Origin: Caulobacter endophyticus
GTDB taxonomy: Bacteria > Pseudomonadota > Alphaproteobacteria > Caulobacterales > Caulobacteraceae
Direction: 5' to 3'
Length of the DNA stretch: 64,000 nucleotides
Assembly (NCBI RefSeq): GCF_029543245.1
Contig: NZ_JARQWV010000009.1
Coordinates: 1 to 64,000, forward strand
The notes under the pieces were generated by a model. The model was given only the letters and a program-made list of their open reading frames with translations. It ran no database searches and had not been told where the DNA came from. A program made the translations under genes and the position numbers. Shown here piece by piece: positions 1 through 8,830 of the stretch (its first letter is position 1; the number at the start of each line of letters is the position of its first letter).

Positions 1-71
1 TCGCCTTCACCGACATCGGCAATCCCTCCGCTTCAAAAGCAAGGAATCACAGCCAGCCGATTTCGCAACAG

Positions 72-131
72 TCCCCCATCAAGGGGGAGGGAAGCGCTTT
101 ATCCTGAAGCGCAGGCGATGCCCCTCCCCCA
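72..131. repeat. Dispersed palindromic intergenic repeat, family A (short copy)
   Basis: Two opposed C/G-rich blocks (cccccatcaagggggagg at the left and cccctccccc at the right) flank a small inverted pair around gcgctt. The same block pair recurs at 15829-15962, 25547-25677 and 39793-39910, always between genes. The rest of 1-166 shows no convincing gene. Confidence 0.6.
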
Positions 132-166
132 TGGCGCACGCGCCCGCGACCCGCTAAACCCGCGCC

Positions 167-1807
167 ATGCTGCGTCTTTCCGAACTGAAGCTGCCCCTGG
201 ACCATCCGCCGGAGGCCATGGCTCCGGCCATTTGCGCGCGCCTGTGCGTCGACCCGGCCGACCTGCTGGAGGTCAAGCTCTGGCGGCGGGCGCATGACGC
301 GCGCAAGAAGTCCGCGATCCTGATGGTCTACACGGTCGACGTCGCCCTGCGCGACGAGGCGGCTGTGCTGGAGCGCTTCAAGGGCGACAGCCAGGTGCGC
401 CCGACGCCCGACACCGACTATCGCTTCACGGCCCGCGCGCCGGAAGGCTTCGACGGCCCGCGCCCGGTGGTCATCGGCGCCGGGCCCTGCGGCCTGTTCG
501 CGGGGCTGGTGCTGGCCCAGATGGGCTTCAAGCCGATCATCCTCGACCGCGGCAAGGTGGTGCGCGAGCGCACCAAGGACACCTGGGCCCTGTGGCGCAA
601 GAGCGAGCTGAACCCGGAGTCGAACGTTCAGTTCGGCGAAGGGGGCGCGGGCACCTTCTCGGACGGCAAGCTCTACAGCCAGATCAAGGATCCGCGCTTC
701 CTGGGCCGCAAGGTGCTGGAAGAATTCGTCGCCGCCGGCGCGCCCGAAGAGATCCTGACCGAGGCCCACCCGCACATCGGCACCTTCCGCCTGGTGCACA
801 TGGTCGAGAACATCCGCGCCCTGATCGAGGGCCTGGGCGGCGAATACCGCTGGCAGCACCGGGTCACCGACTTCGAGATCGAGACGGGCGAGGACGGCCA
901 GCGCAAGCTCAAGGGCCTGCACCTGTCGACCGGCGAATTCCTGGAGACCGAGCACGTGGTGCTGGCCGTGGGCCACTCCTCGCGCGACACCTTCCAGACC
1001 CTGCACGACCGCGGCGTTCACATCGAGGCCAAGCCGTTCTCGATCGGCGTGCGCATCGAGCATCCGCAGTCGTGGATGGACAAGGCCCGCTTCGGCGCCT
1101 GCGCCGGCCACCCGGACCTGGGCGCGGCCGACTACAGCCTGTCGCACCACTGCTCCAACGGCCGCACGGTCTACAGCTTCTGCATGTGCCCGGGCGGCAC
1201 GGTGGTGGCGGCGACCTCGGAGCCGAACCGGGTCGTGACCAACGGCATGAGCCAGTATTCGCGCAACGAACGCAACGCCAACTCCGGCTTCGTCGTGGCC
1301 ATCGATCCCGAGCGCGACTATCCGGGCCACCCGCTGGCCGGCATCGAGTTCCAGCGCAAGTGGGAGAGCCTGGCCTTCACCGCCGGCGGCGGCGACTACA
1401 AGGCCCCGGCCCAGAAGGTCGGCGACTTCCTGGCCGGCCGCCCGTCGGAAGCCCTGGGCGAGGTCTCGCCTTCGTACAAGCCGGGCGTCCACATGACCGA
1501 CCTGGCCGAATGCCTGCCGCCGTTCGTGCTGGAGGCCATGCGCGAGGCCCTGCCCGTGTTCGGCCGCCAGATCGCCGGCTACGACCATCCGGACGTGCTG
1601 ATGACCGGGGTCGAGACCCGCACCTCCTCGCCGATCCGCATCACCCGCGGCAAGGACCTCCAGAGCCTCAACACCGCCGGCCTGTTCCCGGCCGGCGAAG
1701 GCGCGGGCTATGCCGGCGGCATCCTGTCGGCCGGCGTAGACGGCATCAAGGTGGCCGAGGCGGTGGCGGCGGCCTATGTGGCCAAGGGACTGGCGGCGGC
1801 GACATAG
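167..1807 (+). CDS. NAD(P)/FAD-dependent oxidoreductase, COG2509-like, substrate unknown
   Basis: A 546-residue flavoprotein. An N-terminal domain of about 95 residues, with an RRAHDARKKS segment typical of this family, precedes a Rossmann FAD-binding loop GAGPCGLFAG at residues 104-113. A conserved SFCMCPGG cysteine motif lies mid-protein, and the C-terminal part carries a second FAD-contact glycine segment, GEGAGYAGGI, near residue 510. There is no signal peptide or membrane segment, so it should be cytosolic. The architecture matches the uncharacterised FAD-dependent dehydrogenases of COG2509; no substrate can be named. It appears to be monocistronic. The start is the first ATG of the frame, with no strong Shine-Dalgarno sequence upstream. 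Confidence 0.85.
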   Translation: MLRLSELKLPLDHPPEAMAPAICARLCVDPADLLEVKLWRRAHDARKKSAILMVYTVDVALRDEAAVLERFKGDSQVRPTPDTDYRFTARAPEGFDGPRPVVIGAGPCGLFAGLVLAQMGFKPIILDRGKVVRERTKDTWALWRKSELNPESNVQFGEGGAGTFSDGKLYSQIKDPRFLGRKVLEEFVAAGAPEEILTEAHPHIGTFRLVHMVENIRALIEGLGGEYRWQHRVTDFEIETGEDGQRKLKGLHLSTGEFLETEHVVLAVGHSSRDTFQTLHDRGVHIEAKPFSIGVRIEHPQSWMDKARFGACAGHPDLGAADYSLSHHCSNGRTVYSFCMCPGGTVVAATSEPNRVVTNGMSQYSRNERNANSGFVVAIDPERDYPGHPLAGIEFQRKWESLAFTAGGGDYKAPAQKVGDFLAGRPSEALGEVSPSYKPGVHMTDLAECLPPFVLEAMREALPVFGRQIAGYDHPDVLMTGVETRTSSPIRITRGKDLQSLNTAGLFPAGEGAGYAGGILSAGVDGIKVAEAVAAAYVAKGLAAAT

Positions 1808-2048
1808 ATCGCATTGGTCCCCGCCCGCCGTCGCGCGGCTACGCAATTTCCGCGTGCATAATCACATAACGCAACCAGACTCGACAATGCCGGCATGCTC
1901 ATGATCAATGGGCGCCGACGTCGAGGGCCGGCGTGATCGCGCCCTCTTCATGCCGCGACCGAACGGACCCGCTCGAACCGATGGGCCGACGACTGGGCAC
2001 GGACGTCTTCGTCAAGCGTGCCGCGTCGAACCGTCCTCTGGAGCGCCC

Positions 2049-3896
2049 ATGTCCGAGATTCTCATCACGCACGAAATGCTCACCCTGCTGGCCGAGCGTT
2101 CGTCCTACGCCGTTCCCGCCGGCGAGCTGGTCTTCTTCGGCTTTCGGGGCCTGCTTCCGCTGGATGTGACGGGCACGGAGTTCGCCGCCAGCCACCGCAC
2201 CCGCCTGACCAGCTTCGACCACCAGCGCATGCGCTGCACCCTTGGCCAATGGCGGCCCAGTCAGGGCGTTCTGGCGCTGTTTCCAGGCTCGACCGTTCCC
2301 AACCTGTCGGCGATCCAGACGGCCAAGGCCAAGCAGGGTATCGGCGCCAACATGCTGATGCTGGGCCGCTACGCCTATGACAGGGGCGTGCACAAGAAGG
2401 ACAAGCCGACCGGGCACCGCGCCTTCCGGCAAGGCATGTTCTTCCCGGTCTGGCGCAACGCCGACGACCTGGATTTCGACCTGGCCGACCGCCTGGACAC
2501 CAGCGGACGGGTCCCGGACAACTATCCCTGGGACAATCTTCATTGCGCGTTCCACGACAATGTCGACACCCCGGGCTTTTCCAGCAACGGCTGCCAGGTG
2601 GTGTCGGGACGCCCCAGCATGGCGGCCAACAACCACCGCCCGGAGACCGGTCCCTGGGCGCGCTTCGTGACCAACGCCTACGGCCCCCAGGCCAACAACC
2701 AGACCCGTTTCACCTATCTGCTGTTCTCGGGCGCCGAGGCTGGGCTGGTGTCGGCGCGGCCGGACGGCCCCCTGCCCCGCACCGTGCGGTTCGGCTCGCG
2801 CGGGCCCTGGGTCGAGGCCGTCCAGAAGGGACTGCAAAAGAACGGCTTTCCGTTTCTGGGCGCCGACGGCGACTTCGGCCGCGACACCCTCGAGGCCGTG
2901 ATGGGCTTCCAGGCCCAGGAGTTTGGCAAGGGCCAAGCCGACGGCGTGGTCGGGCCCAATACGGCCGGCGCCCTCGAGATCGACTGGCCGCCTCTGGAGA
3001 CCGGCTCGTCTCGCGCGCCCTCGCCCCAGCCGACGGCCCAGCCTGCTCAAGCCCTCGAAAGCACCCAGCCCGTCGTCGCGGCTCAGCCTTCGCCCCTTCC
3101 GGCTGACTGGCTGGCCTCGGCCGTCAAGATCACGCCCGGCTTCGAGGTGGCGGGCGACCCCTACCAGGGCGTCTCCGGCGACTTCGACGGCATGGGAATC
3201 TCGTGCGGCGCGCTGCAATGGAATATCGGCAAGAAGTCGCTTCAGCCCATGGTGCTGGCGGTTTCGAAGCCCGTCGTCCTGGCGGCCATGCCGACCCTGG
3301 GCGCCGACATGTGGCGCGCCTGCTCCAGCGAGGTTCAGACCGGCCTGGGCATCGTCCGAGGCTGGCAGAACGCGACCAAGCTCACGCCGGTCGCACGAAC
3401 CGAGCTGCGAGCGCTGATGGGAACGCCCCAGATGCGGGCCGAGCAGAACAGCAGGATCGCGGCCTTGGGCGAACGCGCCAGGAAGGCCGCCGACGCCTGG
3501 GCGGCCAGCGCCGGCCGGGGCCGGGCGACCAAGCACGAGTTCCTGTGGTTCTTCGACCTCGCCACCCAGAACGGCTCTCTGGAAGGCATCGATTTCGCGG
3601 ACGTGCAGGACTTCATCCGGCACAACCAGACTTCCGGCGCCGCCAACGTGATCTGCAACTACCTGGCCGGGCTGACCGGCCCGTCGGGGCACATCAAGGA
3701 CGCCAAGAAGAACGCCCAGCTCTGGCGCACGCCCGCCACGCCGCTGGCGCTGGAGCTGCTGGTGCTGTCCTATCTGAGGTCCGGATCAGCCCTGCCGCAG
3801 TGGCGGCACGTCGTCCTCAACCGCAAGGGCTGCATCGCCGCAGGCCGGGGCTGGGTCAATTCGTCGGAATACGACCTGACCTCGCACATCGCCTAG
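2049..3896 (+). CDS. Peptidoglycan-binding protein with putative cell-wall-active N- and C-terminal domains
   Basis: The ATG at 2049 gives 615 residues; the open frame extends further upstream but the residues there do not look coding. The N-terminal ~230 residues contain His165, His169 and then SSNGCQVV with Cys182, resembling the His/Ser-x-Gly-Cys active-site arrangement of L,D-transpeptidase-like enzymes. A peptidoglycan-binding-1 repeat follows at roughly 255-320 (VRFGSRGPWVEAVQ, DGDFGRDTLEAV, DGVVGPNT). A Pro/Gln/Ser-rich linker leads to a C-terminal ~260-residue domain with FDGMGISCGALQWNIG, which recalls lysozyme-like or chitosanase-like folds. No signal peptide is visible, so export would need another route. 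Peptidoglycan binding is firm; the two enzymatic assignments are inference. Confidence 0.75.
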   Translation: MSEILITHEMLTLLAERSSYAVPAGELVFFGFRGLLPLDVTGTEFAASHRTRLTSFDHQRMRCTLGQWRPSQGVLALFPGSTVPNLSAIQTAKAKQGIGANMLMLGRYAYDRGVHKKDKPTGHRAFRQGMFFPVWRNADDLDFDLADRLDTSGRVPDNYPWDNLHCAFHDNVDTPGFSSNGCQVVSGRPSMAANNHRPETGPWARFVTNAYGPQANNQTRFTYLLFSGAEAGLVSARPDGPLPRTVRFGSRGPWVEAVQKGLQKNGFPFLGADGDFGRDTLEAVMGFQAQEFGKGQADGVVGPNTAGALEIDWPPLETGSSRAPSPQPTAQPAQALESTQPVVAAQPSPLPADWLASAVKITPGFEVAGDPYQGVSGDFDGMGISCGALQWNIGKKSLQPMVLAVSKPVVLAAMPTLGADMWRACSSEVQTGLGIVRGWQNATKLTPVARTELRALMGTPQMRAEQNSRIAALGERARKAADAWAASAGRGRATKHEFLWFFDLATQNGSLEGIDFADVQDFIRHNQTSGAANVICNYLAGLTGPSGHIKDAKKNAQLWRTPATPLALELLVLSYLRSGSALPQWRHVVLNRKGCIAAGRGWVNSSEYDLTSHIA

Positions 3897-3917
3897 GGCC
3901 TCGCCCCCGAACGAAAG

Positions 3918-3947
3918 AAGGCCCGGACGATCGCTCGTCCGGGCCTT
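3918..3947. terminator. Bidirectional hairpin terminator between convergent genes
   Basis: A perfect 13-bp stem (aaggcccggacga / tcgtccgggcctt) with a 4-base tcgc loop lies between the 3' ends of the peptidoglycan-binding gene and ahpF. The T run after it is weak (cttcgtcgttt). Confidence 0.8.
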
Positions 3948-3971
3948 CGTCGTTTCGATCCGTAAGACCGG

Positions 3972-5552
3972 TCAGGCCGCTTCGGCCTGTTCCGCGGGAA
4001 GGCGGATCAGGTAGTCGAAGGCCGACAGCGAGGCCTTGGCGCCCTCGCCCATGGCGATGATGATCTGCTTGTACGGCGTGGTGGTGGCGTCGCCGGCCGC
4101 GAACACGCCCGGCATGGTCGTCTCGCCACGGTAGTCGACCTCGATCTCGCCGCGGCTCGACAGAGCCACGTTCGAGTCCTTCAGCCACTCGGTGTTGGGC
4201 ACCAGGCCGATCTGCACGAACACGCCTTCCAGGTCGACGCGGTGGGCCGTGTCATGGTTGCGGTCCTTGTAGGACAGACCGTTCACCTTGGCGCCGTCGC
4301 CGTGGATCTCGGTGGTCATGGCCGAGGTGACGATCTTGACGTTCGGCAGGCTGGCGAGCTTGCGCTGCAGCACCGCGTCGGCGCGCAGCTGGCTGTCGTA
4401 CTCGATCAGGGTGACGTGGGCGACGATGCCGGCCAGGTCGATGGCCGCCTCGACGCCGCTGTTGCCGCCGCCGATCACCGCCACGCGCTTGCCCTTGAAC
4501 AGCGGGCCGTCGCAGTGCGGGCAATAGGCCACGCCCTTGTTCTTGTACTCGGCCTCGCCGGGCACGTTGACGTTCCGCCAGCGGGCGCCGGTGGACAGGA
4601 TCACGGTGCGCGACTTCAGGCTGGCGCCGTTCTCGAGCTTGACCTCGATCAGACCGCCTTCGGTCTTGGGGGCGACCAGGCCGACGGCCTTCTGCAGGTT
4701 CATCACGTCGACGTCGTACTGCTTGACGTGCTGCTCCAGCGCCGTGGCCAGCTTGGGGCCTTCGGTGTGCTGCACCGAGATGAAGTTCTCGATGGCCATG
4801 GTGTCGAGCACCTGGCCGCCGAAGCGCTCGGCCGCAACGCCGGTGCGGATGCCCTTGCGGGCGGCGTAGACGGCCGCAGCCGCGCCGGCGGGACCGCCGC
4901 CGATGACCAGCACCTCGAAGGCGTCCTTGGTCTTGATCTTCTCGGCCATCCGGGCTTCGGCGCCGGTGTCGAGCTTGGCCAGGATCTGCTCGACCTCCAT
5001 GCGGCCCTGGCCGAACGGCTGGCCGTTCAGCAGGATGGTCGGCACGGCCATGACCTGGCGCTGCTCGACTTCAGCCTGGAACAGCGCGCCGTCGATGGCG
5101 ACGTGGCGGATGCGGGGGTTCAGGGCGCTCATGGTGTTGAGCGCCTGCACCACGTCGGGGCAGTTCTGGCAGGACTGCGAGAAATAGGTCTCGAAGCTGT
5201 AGTCGCCGTCCAGGGCCTTGATGCGCTCGATCACATCGGCGTCGAGGCGCGGCGGGTGGCCGCCGACATGCAGCAGGGCCAGCACCAGCGAGGTGAACTC
5301 GTGGCCCAGCGGCAGACCGGCGAAGCGTACATCGGCGTCGCCGACGGCGCGGGTGACGGCGAACGAGGGCTTGCGGGCGTCGTCGCCGGCGAGGTTGAGG
5401 CTGACCTTGTCGGACGTCGCGGCGACGTCTTCCAGCAGGGACAGCATGTCCTTGGAACCCTTGTCGTCGCCGAGCGACGCGACCAGTTCGATCGGCTGGC
5501 GCAGGTTCTGCAGGTAGGTGCTCAGTTGGGTCTTCAGACCAGCGTCCAGCAT
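3972..5552 (-). CDS. ahpF: Alkyl hydroperoxide reductase subunit F
   Basis: Full-length (526 residues) NADH:peroxiredoxin reductase that re-reduces AhpC. The N-terminal tandem thioredoxin-fold domain carries the redox pair Cys128/Cys131 (CQNC). The thioredoxin-reductase-like part has the FAD loop [19 protein letters not shown] at about 216-234, the active disulfide Cys344/Cys347 (YCPHCDGP), and a second nucleotide loop [21 protein letters not shown] precedes the ATG as a ribosome-binding site. It lies downstream of ahpC on the same strand, 136 bp away, with a hairpin in the gap. The electrons run NADH, FAD, 344/347, 128/131, then AhpC. Confidence 0.97.
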   Translation of the reverse strand: MLDAGLKTQLSTYLQNLRQPIELVASLGDDKGSKDMLSLLEDVAATSDKVSLNLAGDDARKPSFAVTRAVGDADVRFAGLPLGHEFTSLVLALLHVGGHPPRLDADVIERIKALDGDYSFETYFSQSCQNCPDVVQALNTMSALNPRIRHVAIDGALFQAEVEQRQVMAVPTILLNGQPFGQGRMEVEQILAKLDTGAEARMAEKIKTKDAFEVLVIGGGPAGAAAAVYAARKGIRTGVAAERFGGQVLDTMAIENFISVQHTEGPKLATALEQHVKQYDVDVMNLQKAVGLVAPKTEGGLIEVKLENGASLKSRTVILSTGARWRNVNVPGEAEYKNKGVAYCPHCDGPLFKGKRVAVIGGGNSGVEAAIDLAGIVAHVTLIEYDSQLRADAVLQRKLASLPNVKIVTSAMTTEIHGDGAKVNGLSYKDRNHDTAHRVDLEGVFVQIGLVPNTEWLKDSNVALSSRGEIEVDYRGETTMPGVFAAGDATTTPYKQIIIAMGEGAKASLSAFDYLIRLPAEQAEAA

Positions 5553-5636
5553 GACGGGCTCCCAGAAAACGAGGGGGAGGAGGAAGTGCGTTCGATTGTC
5601 GGGGGAGGATCGAACGCGGCGAACGATCGGAGGGTT

Positions 5637-5671
5637 GCGCCGCCGCTCCAGACGGAGCGAAGCGGCGGCGC
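5637..5671 (-). terminator. GC-rich hairpin between ahpC and ahpF
   Basis: An imperfect stem (gcgccgccgctcc paired with a right arm that carries a 5-nt bulge) begins about 20 bases past the ahpC stop. There is no T run, so it may partially terminate or protect the ahpC message rather than fully separate it from ahpF. A second inverted pair, gttcgat / atcgaac, lies just beyond. Confidence 0.45.
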
Positions 5672-5688
5672 GGGCAGTTCAGGTAGTC

Positions 5689-6252
5689 TTAGATCTTGCC
5701 GACGAGGTCGAGCGACGGGGCCAGGGTCTTTTCACCCTCTTCCCACTTCGCCGGGCAGACTTCGCCCGGGTGCGAAGCCACGTACTGGGCGGCCTTGATC
5801 TTGCGCAGCAGTTCGATGGCGTTGCGGCCGATGCCTTCGGCGGTCACTTCCATGAACTGGATCACGCCTTGCGGGTCGACCAGGAAGGTGCCGCGGTCGG
5901 CCAGGCCGATGCCCGGACGCATGATCTCGAAGTTGTTGGTGATCGTGCCCGACGGGTCGCCGACCATGGTGTACTTGATCTTGCCGATGGCCGGCGAGCT
6001 GTCGTGCCAGGCCTTGTGCGAGAAGTGGGTGTCGGTCGACACGGCGTAGATCTCGACGCCCAGGCGGGTGAAGACGTCGTAGTTGTCGGCCAGGTCTTCC
6101 AGCTCGGTCGGGCAGACGAAGGTGAAATCGGCCGGGTAGAAGAAGAAGACCGACCACTTGCCCTTGGTGTCGGCGTCGCTAACCGTGACGAACTTGCCGT
6201 CCTTGTAGGCCTGGGCGGTGAAGGGTTTGATCTCGGTGTTGATCAGCGACAT
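5689..6252 (-). CDS. ahpC: Alkyl hydroperoxide reductase subunit C (2-Cys peroxiredoxin)
   Basis: A 187-residue typical 2-Cys peroxiredoxin. Peroxidatic Cys47 sits in [17 protein letters not shown] and resolving Cys166 in [10 protein letters not shown]. It reduces hydrogen peroxide and organic hydroperoxides in the cytosol and is recycled by AhpF. Length is normal for the E. coli-type family. A GGAGCG ribosome-binding site precedes the ATG. The 100-bp upstream region holds two OxyR-like ATAG-N7-CTAT motifs (see 6302-6349), which fits peroxide induction. Confidence 0.98.
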   Translation of the reverse strand: MSLINTEIKPFTAQAYKDGKFVTVSDADTKGKWSVFFFYPADFTFVCPTELEDLADNYDVFTRLGVEIYAVSTDTHFSHKAWHDSSPAIGKIKYTMVGDPSGTITNNFEIMRPGIGLADRGTFLVDPQGVIQFMEVTAEGIGRNAIELLRKIKAAQYVASHPGEVCPAKWEEGEKTLAPSLDLVGKI

Positions 6253-6301
6253 GGGACGCTCCGTTGGAAAAGGATGCGTCGTAGGTATCGCGATGCAGCA
6301 A

Positions 6302-6349
6302 ATAGGTCCAATCGATAAAATCAGTTCCGAAGATAGATCGTTCCTATCT
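6302..6349 (-). promoter_or_regulatory. Putative OxyR sites upstream of ahpC
   Basis: ATAG-gtccaat-CGAT at 6302-6316 matches the ATAGntnnnanCTAT element apart from one base of the second tetranucleotide. AGATAG-atcgttc-CTATCT at 6331-6349 is a perfect inverted repeat with the same N7 spacing. The 16-bp gap between the two elements is longer than the canonical 7. Location, 50-100 bp before ahpC, supports an OxyR role; binding is inferred. Confidence 0.6.
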
Positions 6350-6354
6350 CCGTT

Positions 6355-6534
6355 TCACGACGCCTTACGATCAAGCTTAGCCTTGGCGAGGGCTTGCGGG
6401 ACATAGGGTTCAGCGGCCGGAAGGCAGCGAACCAGGACCTCTACGGTGAGCTGGCGATCGGTGATGATCGGCGGCGCCTCGCCGAACACCGATCGCCAAA
6501 GTTCAGCCAGTTCTTCGCAGGTGCGATCAGTCAC
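6355..6534 (-). CDS. Small hypothetical protein (59 aa)
   Basis: The GTG at 6534 is preceded by GAGG seven bases upstream and yields a 59-residue protein starting TDRTCEELAELWRSVFGEAP. It contains an acidic N-terminal half, an ITDRQLTVEVLVRCLP core and a basic tail (KAKLDRKAS). No membrane segment or known motif is evident. The frame is open further upstream, but those residues are low-complexity Arg/Leu and run into a palindromic repeat. It lies between the ahpC promoter and the esterase gene. Function is unknown. Confidence 0.5.
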   Translation of the reverse strand: MTDRTCEELAELWRSVFGEAPPIITDRQLTVEVLVRCLPAAEPYVPQALAKAKLDRKAS

Positions 6535-6613
6535 ATGAAATCCTCGTTTCCGAGGAAGGAAAGCCTTATGACGCAAGGGGTTGCTGGTTAATAAGCGGGG
6601 CTGGAGCCGAAAT

Positions 6614-6636
6614 TCCCTCTCTCTAAGAGAGAGGGA
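6614..6636. repeat. Perfect short palindrome containing the esterase stop codon
   Basis: Eleven-base arms (tccctctctct / agagagaggga) with a one-base loop. The sialate-esterase gene ends inside it, so its last codons come from the palindrome. Confidence 0.7.
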
Positions 6637-8560
6637 TTTCAAACGGCGTCGCCGGCAGGCGGTTGACGCCATAGAGGTTCAGCACCGGACTGTCGGCCCA
6701 GGCGAAGCGGACCTTTACGGCGGCATAGCCGGCCGGGACCGTCAGGCGGACCTTGTCGCCCTCCACCGCCGCATCGACGAAGCGGCACGACTCGGCCCCG
6801 TCGCACAGCTCGAAGCCCGCGGGGCGACCCGAACCGTAGACCACCGCCGGCTGGTCCAGCGTCACCACGATGTCGGCGCCGTCGCGCGCGGCCGAGAGCG
6901 GCGCGGGGCCCGAGGCGTTCAGGCCGGTCTCGCCATGGGCCAGCTTGCGCGCCAGGCCGCCCAGACGCAGGCCGACCTGCAGCTTGTCGGCCGGATGGAT
7001 GTCGTAGGGCGAGCCGAGATCGACGGCCGAGGCCAGGCCCGTGGCCGGATCGGCCGCGACCGTGCGGCGCTGCACGTCGCGCAGCTCGGCCCAGCGCGAG
7101 ACGCCGGGCTTGTCGGTTTGCGGCCCGAAGGCGGCCAGTTGCACCATCAGGAACGGCGCGTCGGGCGCGGCGAAAGCCTTGCGCCAGTCGGCGATCAGGG
7201 CCGGCATCAACCGGGCGTATTCCTTGGCCTCGGTGACGTTCGACTCGCCCTGGTACCAGGCGAAGCCCTTGACGCCGTAGGGCGCCAGCGGCGCGATCAT
7301 GCCGTTGTGCAGGGTCGACAGGCCCGAAGCGCCCAGCCACGGCGCGTGCGGCGGCAGGCCGGTGTCGGAAAGCTTGGTCGAGACCTTGTAGCGCCAGGCT
7401 CCGCCCATGGGGACGAACGAGCCGTCGGCCAGCTTCAGGCCCTTGTCCTTGGCGGGACCCCAGGCGCCGCCGCCGCCGCCCGTGTCGATGGCGCGCACGG
7501 CGATGACGTTACGGCCGGCCTTCAGCGTTCCGGCCGGCAGCGCATAGGCGCGCTTGAAGTCCCAGCCTTCCTGCGAGCCCACCTGGCGGCCGTTGACGAA
7601 GGTGGTGTCCATGTCGTCGACGGGACCCAGGATCAGGGTCGCGCCTTGCGTTGCCTGGGCCTTGGTCAGGGTGATCTCGGCGCGCAGCCAGATCGTGCCG
7701 TCGAAGGTCTCCAGGCCCGGATTGGTCTCCCAGAACTGCTCGGCCGGCATGGTCGCCCAGGCGCGGTCGTCGAAGTCGGGCTTGGCCCAGCCCGCGGCAT
7801 GGGGCTCGGTCTTGGCGGCCCAGCGGTCGAGCATCGCGCCCCAGCGGGCCATGCCCTTGGCCGGATCCTTGGCGTAGTCGGCCAGCACCGACAGCCCCTC
7901 GTCATAGCCGCCCAGGGCCTTCAGCCCCTGGCCGCTGATCCAGTCCTGGATGATCGAACCGCCCCAGGTGGCGTCGATCAGGCCGATCGGCGCCCCCGTG
8001 CTCTTGCGGATGTCGCGGCCCATGAAGAAGCAGGCGGCCGAGAAGTTGTTGGCGCTGTCGTAGCTGGAAGTCTTCCAGACGGCCTGGGCCGGCAGCGTAT
8101 CGCTCGGGTTGGGCAGGCTGGTGCGGCCGGTCTGCAGCAGGCGCACGTGCGGGTCGACGGCGGCGGCCGCCTCGACCTCGCCATTGAGGGCGCGGCGCAG
8201 CGGATACTCCATGTTCGACTGACCCGAGCACAGCCAGACGTCGCCCATCAAGAGGTCGGAAACGGTCTGGGTCGCCTCGCCCGCCTTGACGGTCAGGGTC
8301 AGGGGCTGGCCCGTGGCCGGGCGGGCGGGCAGTTGCGCGGTCCAGCGGCCGCCGGCGTCGGCCGTGGCGGCGACCGCCTGGCCGGAGAGGTCCACGGAGA
8401 CGGCGGCGCCGGGCGCGGCCATGCCCCAGACCTGGATCGGCCGGTCGCGCTGGAGCACGGCATGGTCGGTGAACACCGAAGCCAGCAGCGGCGCGGCCGC
8501 GGCCGGCGAAACGACGGCCAGGGCGGCGGCCCCGGCGAGCAGGTGACGGGTCAGGCGCAC
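6623..8560 (-). CDS. Sialate O-acetylesterase-like secreted carbohydrate esterase
   Basis: A 645-residue SGNH-fold esterase. Residues 1-22 are a signal peptide (LLAGAAALAVVSPAAA), so it acts in the periplasm or outside. The family block GQSNMEYPL holds nucleophile Ser115; FAWYQGESN and YDIHPADK supply the other catalytic-triad and oxyanion blocks. An inserted ~130-residue beta-rich domain (around residues 240-370) is common in bacterial 9-O-acetylesterase homologues. In plant-glycan loci such enzymes usually remove acetyl groups from hemicellulose rather than sialic acid; that is the likely role here next to GH3, GH97 and GH29 enzymes. The start is a GTG with GGAGACC upstream. Confidence 0.88.
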   Translation of the reverse strand: MRLTRHLLAGAAALAVVSPAAAAPLLASVFTDHAVLQRDRPIQVWGMAAPGAAVSVDLSGQAVAATADAGGRWTAQLPARPATGQPLTLTVKAGEATQTVSDLLMGDVWLCSGQSNMEYPLRRALNGEVEAAAAVDPHVRLLQTGRTSLPNPSDTLPAQAVWKTSSYDSANNFSAACFFMGRDIRKSTGAPIGLIDATWGGSIIQDWISGQGLKALGGYDEGLSVLADYAKDPAKGMARWGAMLDRWAAKTEPHAAGWAKPDFDDRAWATMPAEQFWETNPGLETFDGTIWLRAEITLTKAQATQGATLILGPVDDMDTTFVNGRQVGSQEGWDFKRAYALPAGTLKAGRNVIAVRAIDTGGGGGAWGPAKDKGLKLADGSFVPMGGAWRYKVSTKLSDTGLPPHAPWLGASGLSTLHNGMIAPLAPYGVKGFAWYQGESNVTEAKEYARLMPALIADWRKAFAAPDAPFLMVQLAAFGPQTDKPGVSRWAELRDVQRRTVAADPATGLASAVDLGSPYDIHPADKLQVGLRLGGLARKLAHGETGLNASGPAPLSAARDGADIVVTLDQPAVVYGSGRPAGFELCDGAESCRFVDAAVEGDKVRLTVPAGYAAVKVRFAWADSPVLNLYGVNRLPATPFEIPLS

Positions 8561-8591
8561 GCGAGGTCTCCGCTTAGGTCACAACTCAAAT

Positions 8592-8635
8592 CGTCATCCC
8601 GGGCGAAGGCGCATAGCGCGGATAACCGGGATGAC
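8592..8635. repeat. Dispersed repeat family B (gtcatcccgg type)
   Basis: An inverted pair cgtcatcccgg ... ccgggatgac, also present in longer form at 27401-27542. Intergenic, upstream of the esterase gene. Confidence 0.6.
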
Positions 8636-8692
8636 ATCCGTCTAGTCAGGCCGGATCGACATTCAGCGGTTCTCCGCTCCCCAATCCGTCAG

Positions 8693-8788
8693 ATCCCCGC
8701 GAAGGCGGGGATCCAAGCTGGATTTCAGGATCGGGAACGGCCGTGGATCATCTCCAAGCTCGGCTTGGATCCCCGCCTTCGCGGGGAT
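8693..8788. repeat. Long perfect inverted repeat, family C
   Basis: Two 26-bp arms at 8693-8718 and 8763-8788 are exact reverse complements, and each arm also contains its own smaller palindrome (gatccccgc gaag gcggggatc). The spacer is 44 bp. It fills most of the 270-bp gap between the GH3 stop and the esterase start. Confidence 0.85.
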
Positions 8789-8830
8789 GCTCGGAGAAAG
8801 ATGGCCAAGGGTTCCGACTGTCGCTCCGCT

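Noticed and set aside
1..166. Possible 3' end of a preceding gene at the left edge
   Set aside because: No frame gives recognisable protein; the segment is largely a family A repeat.
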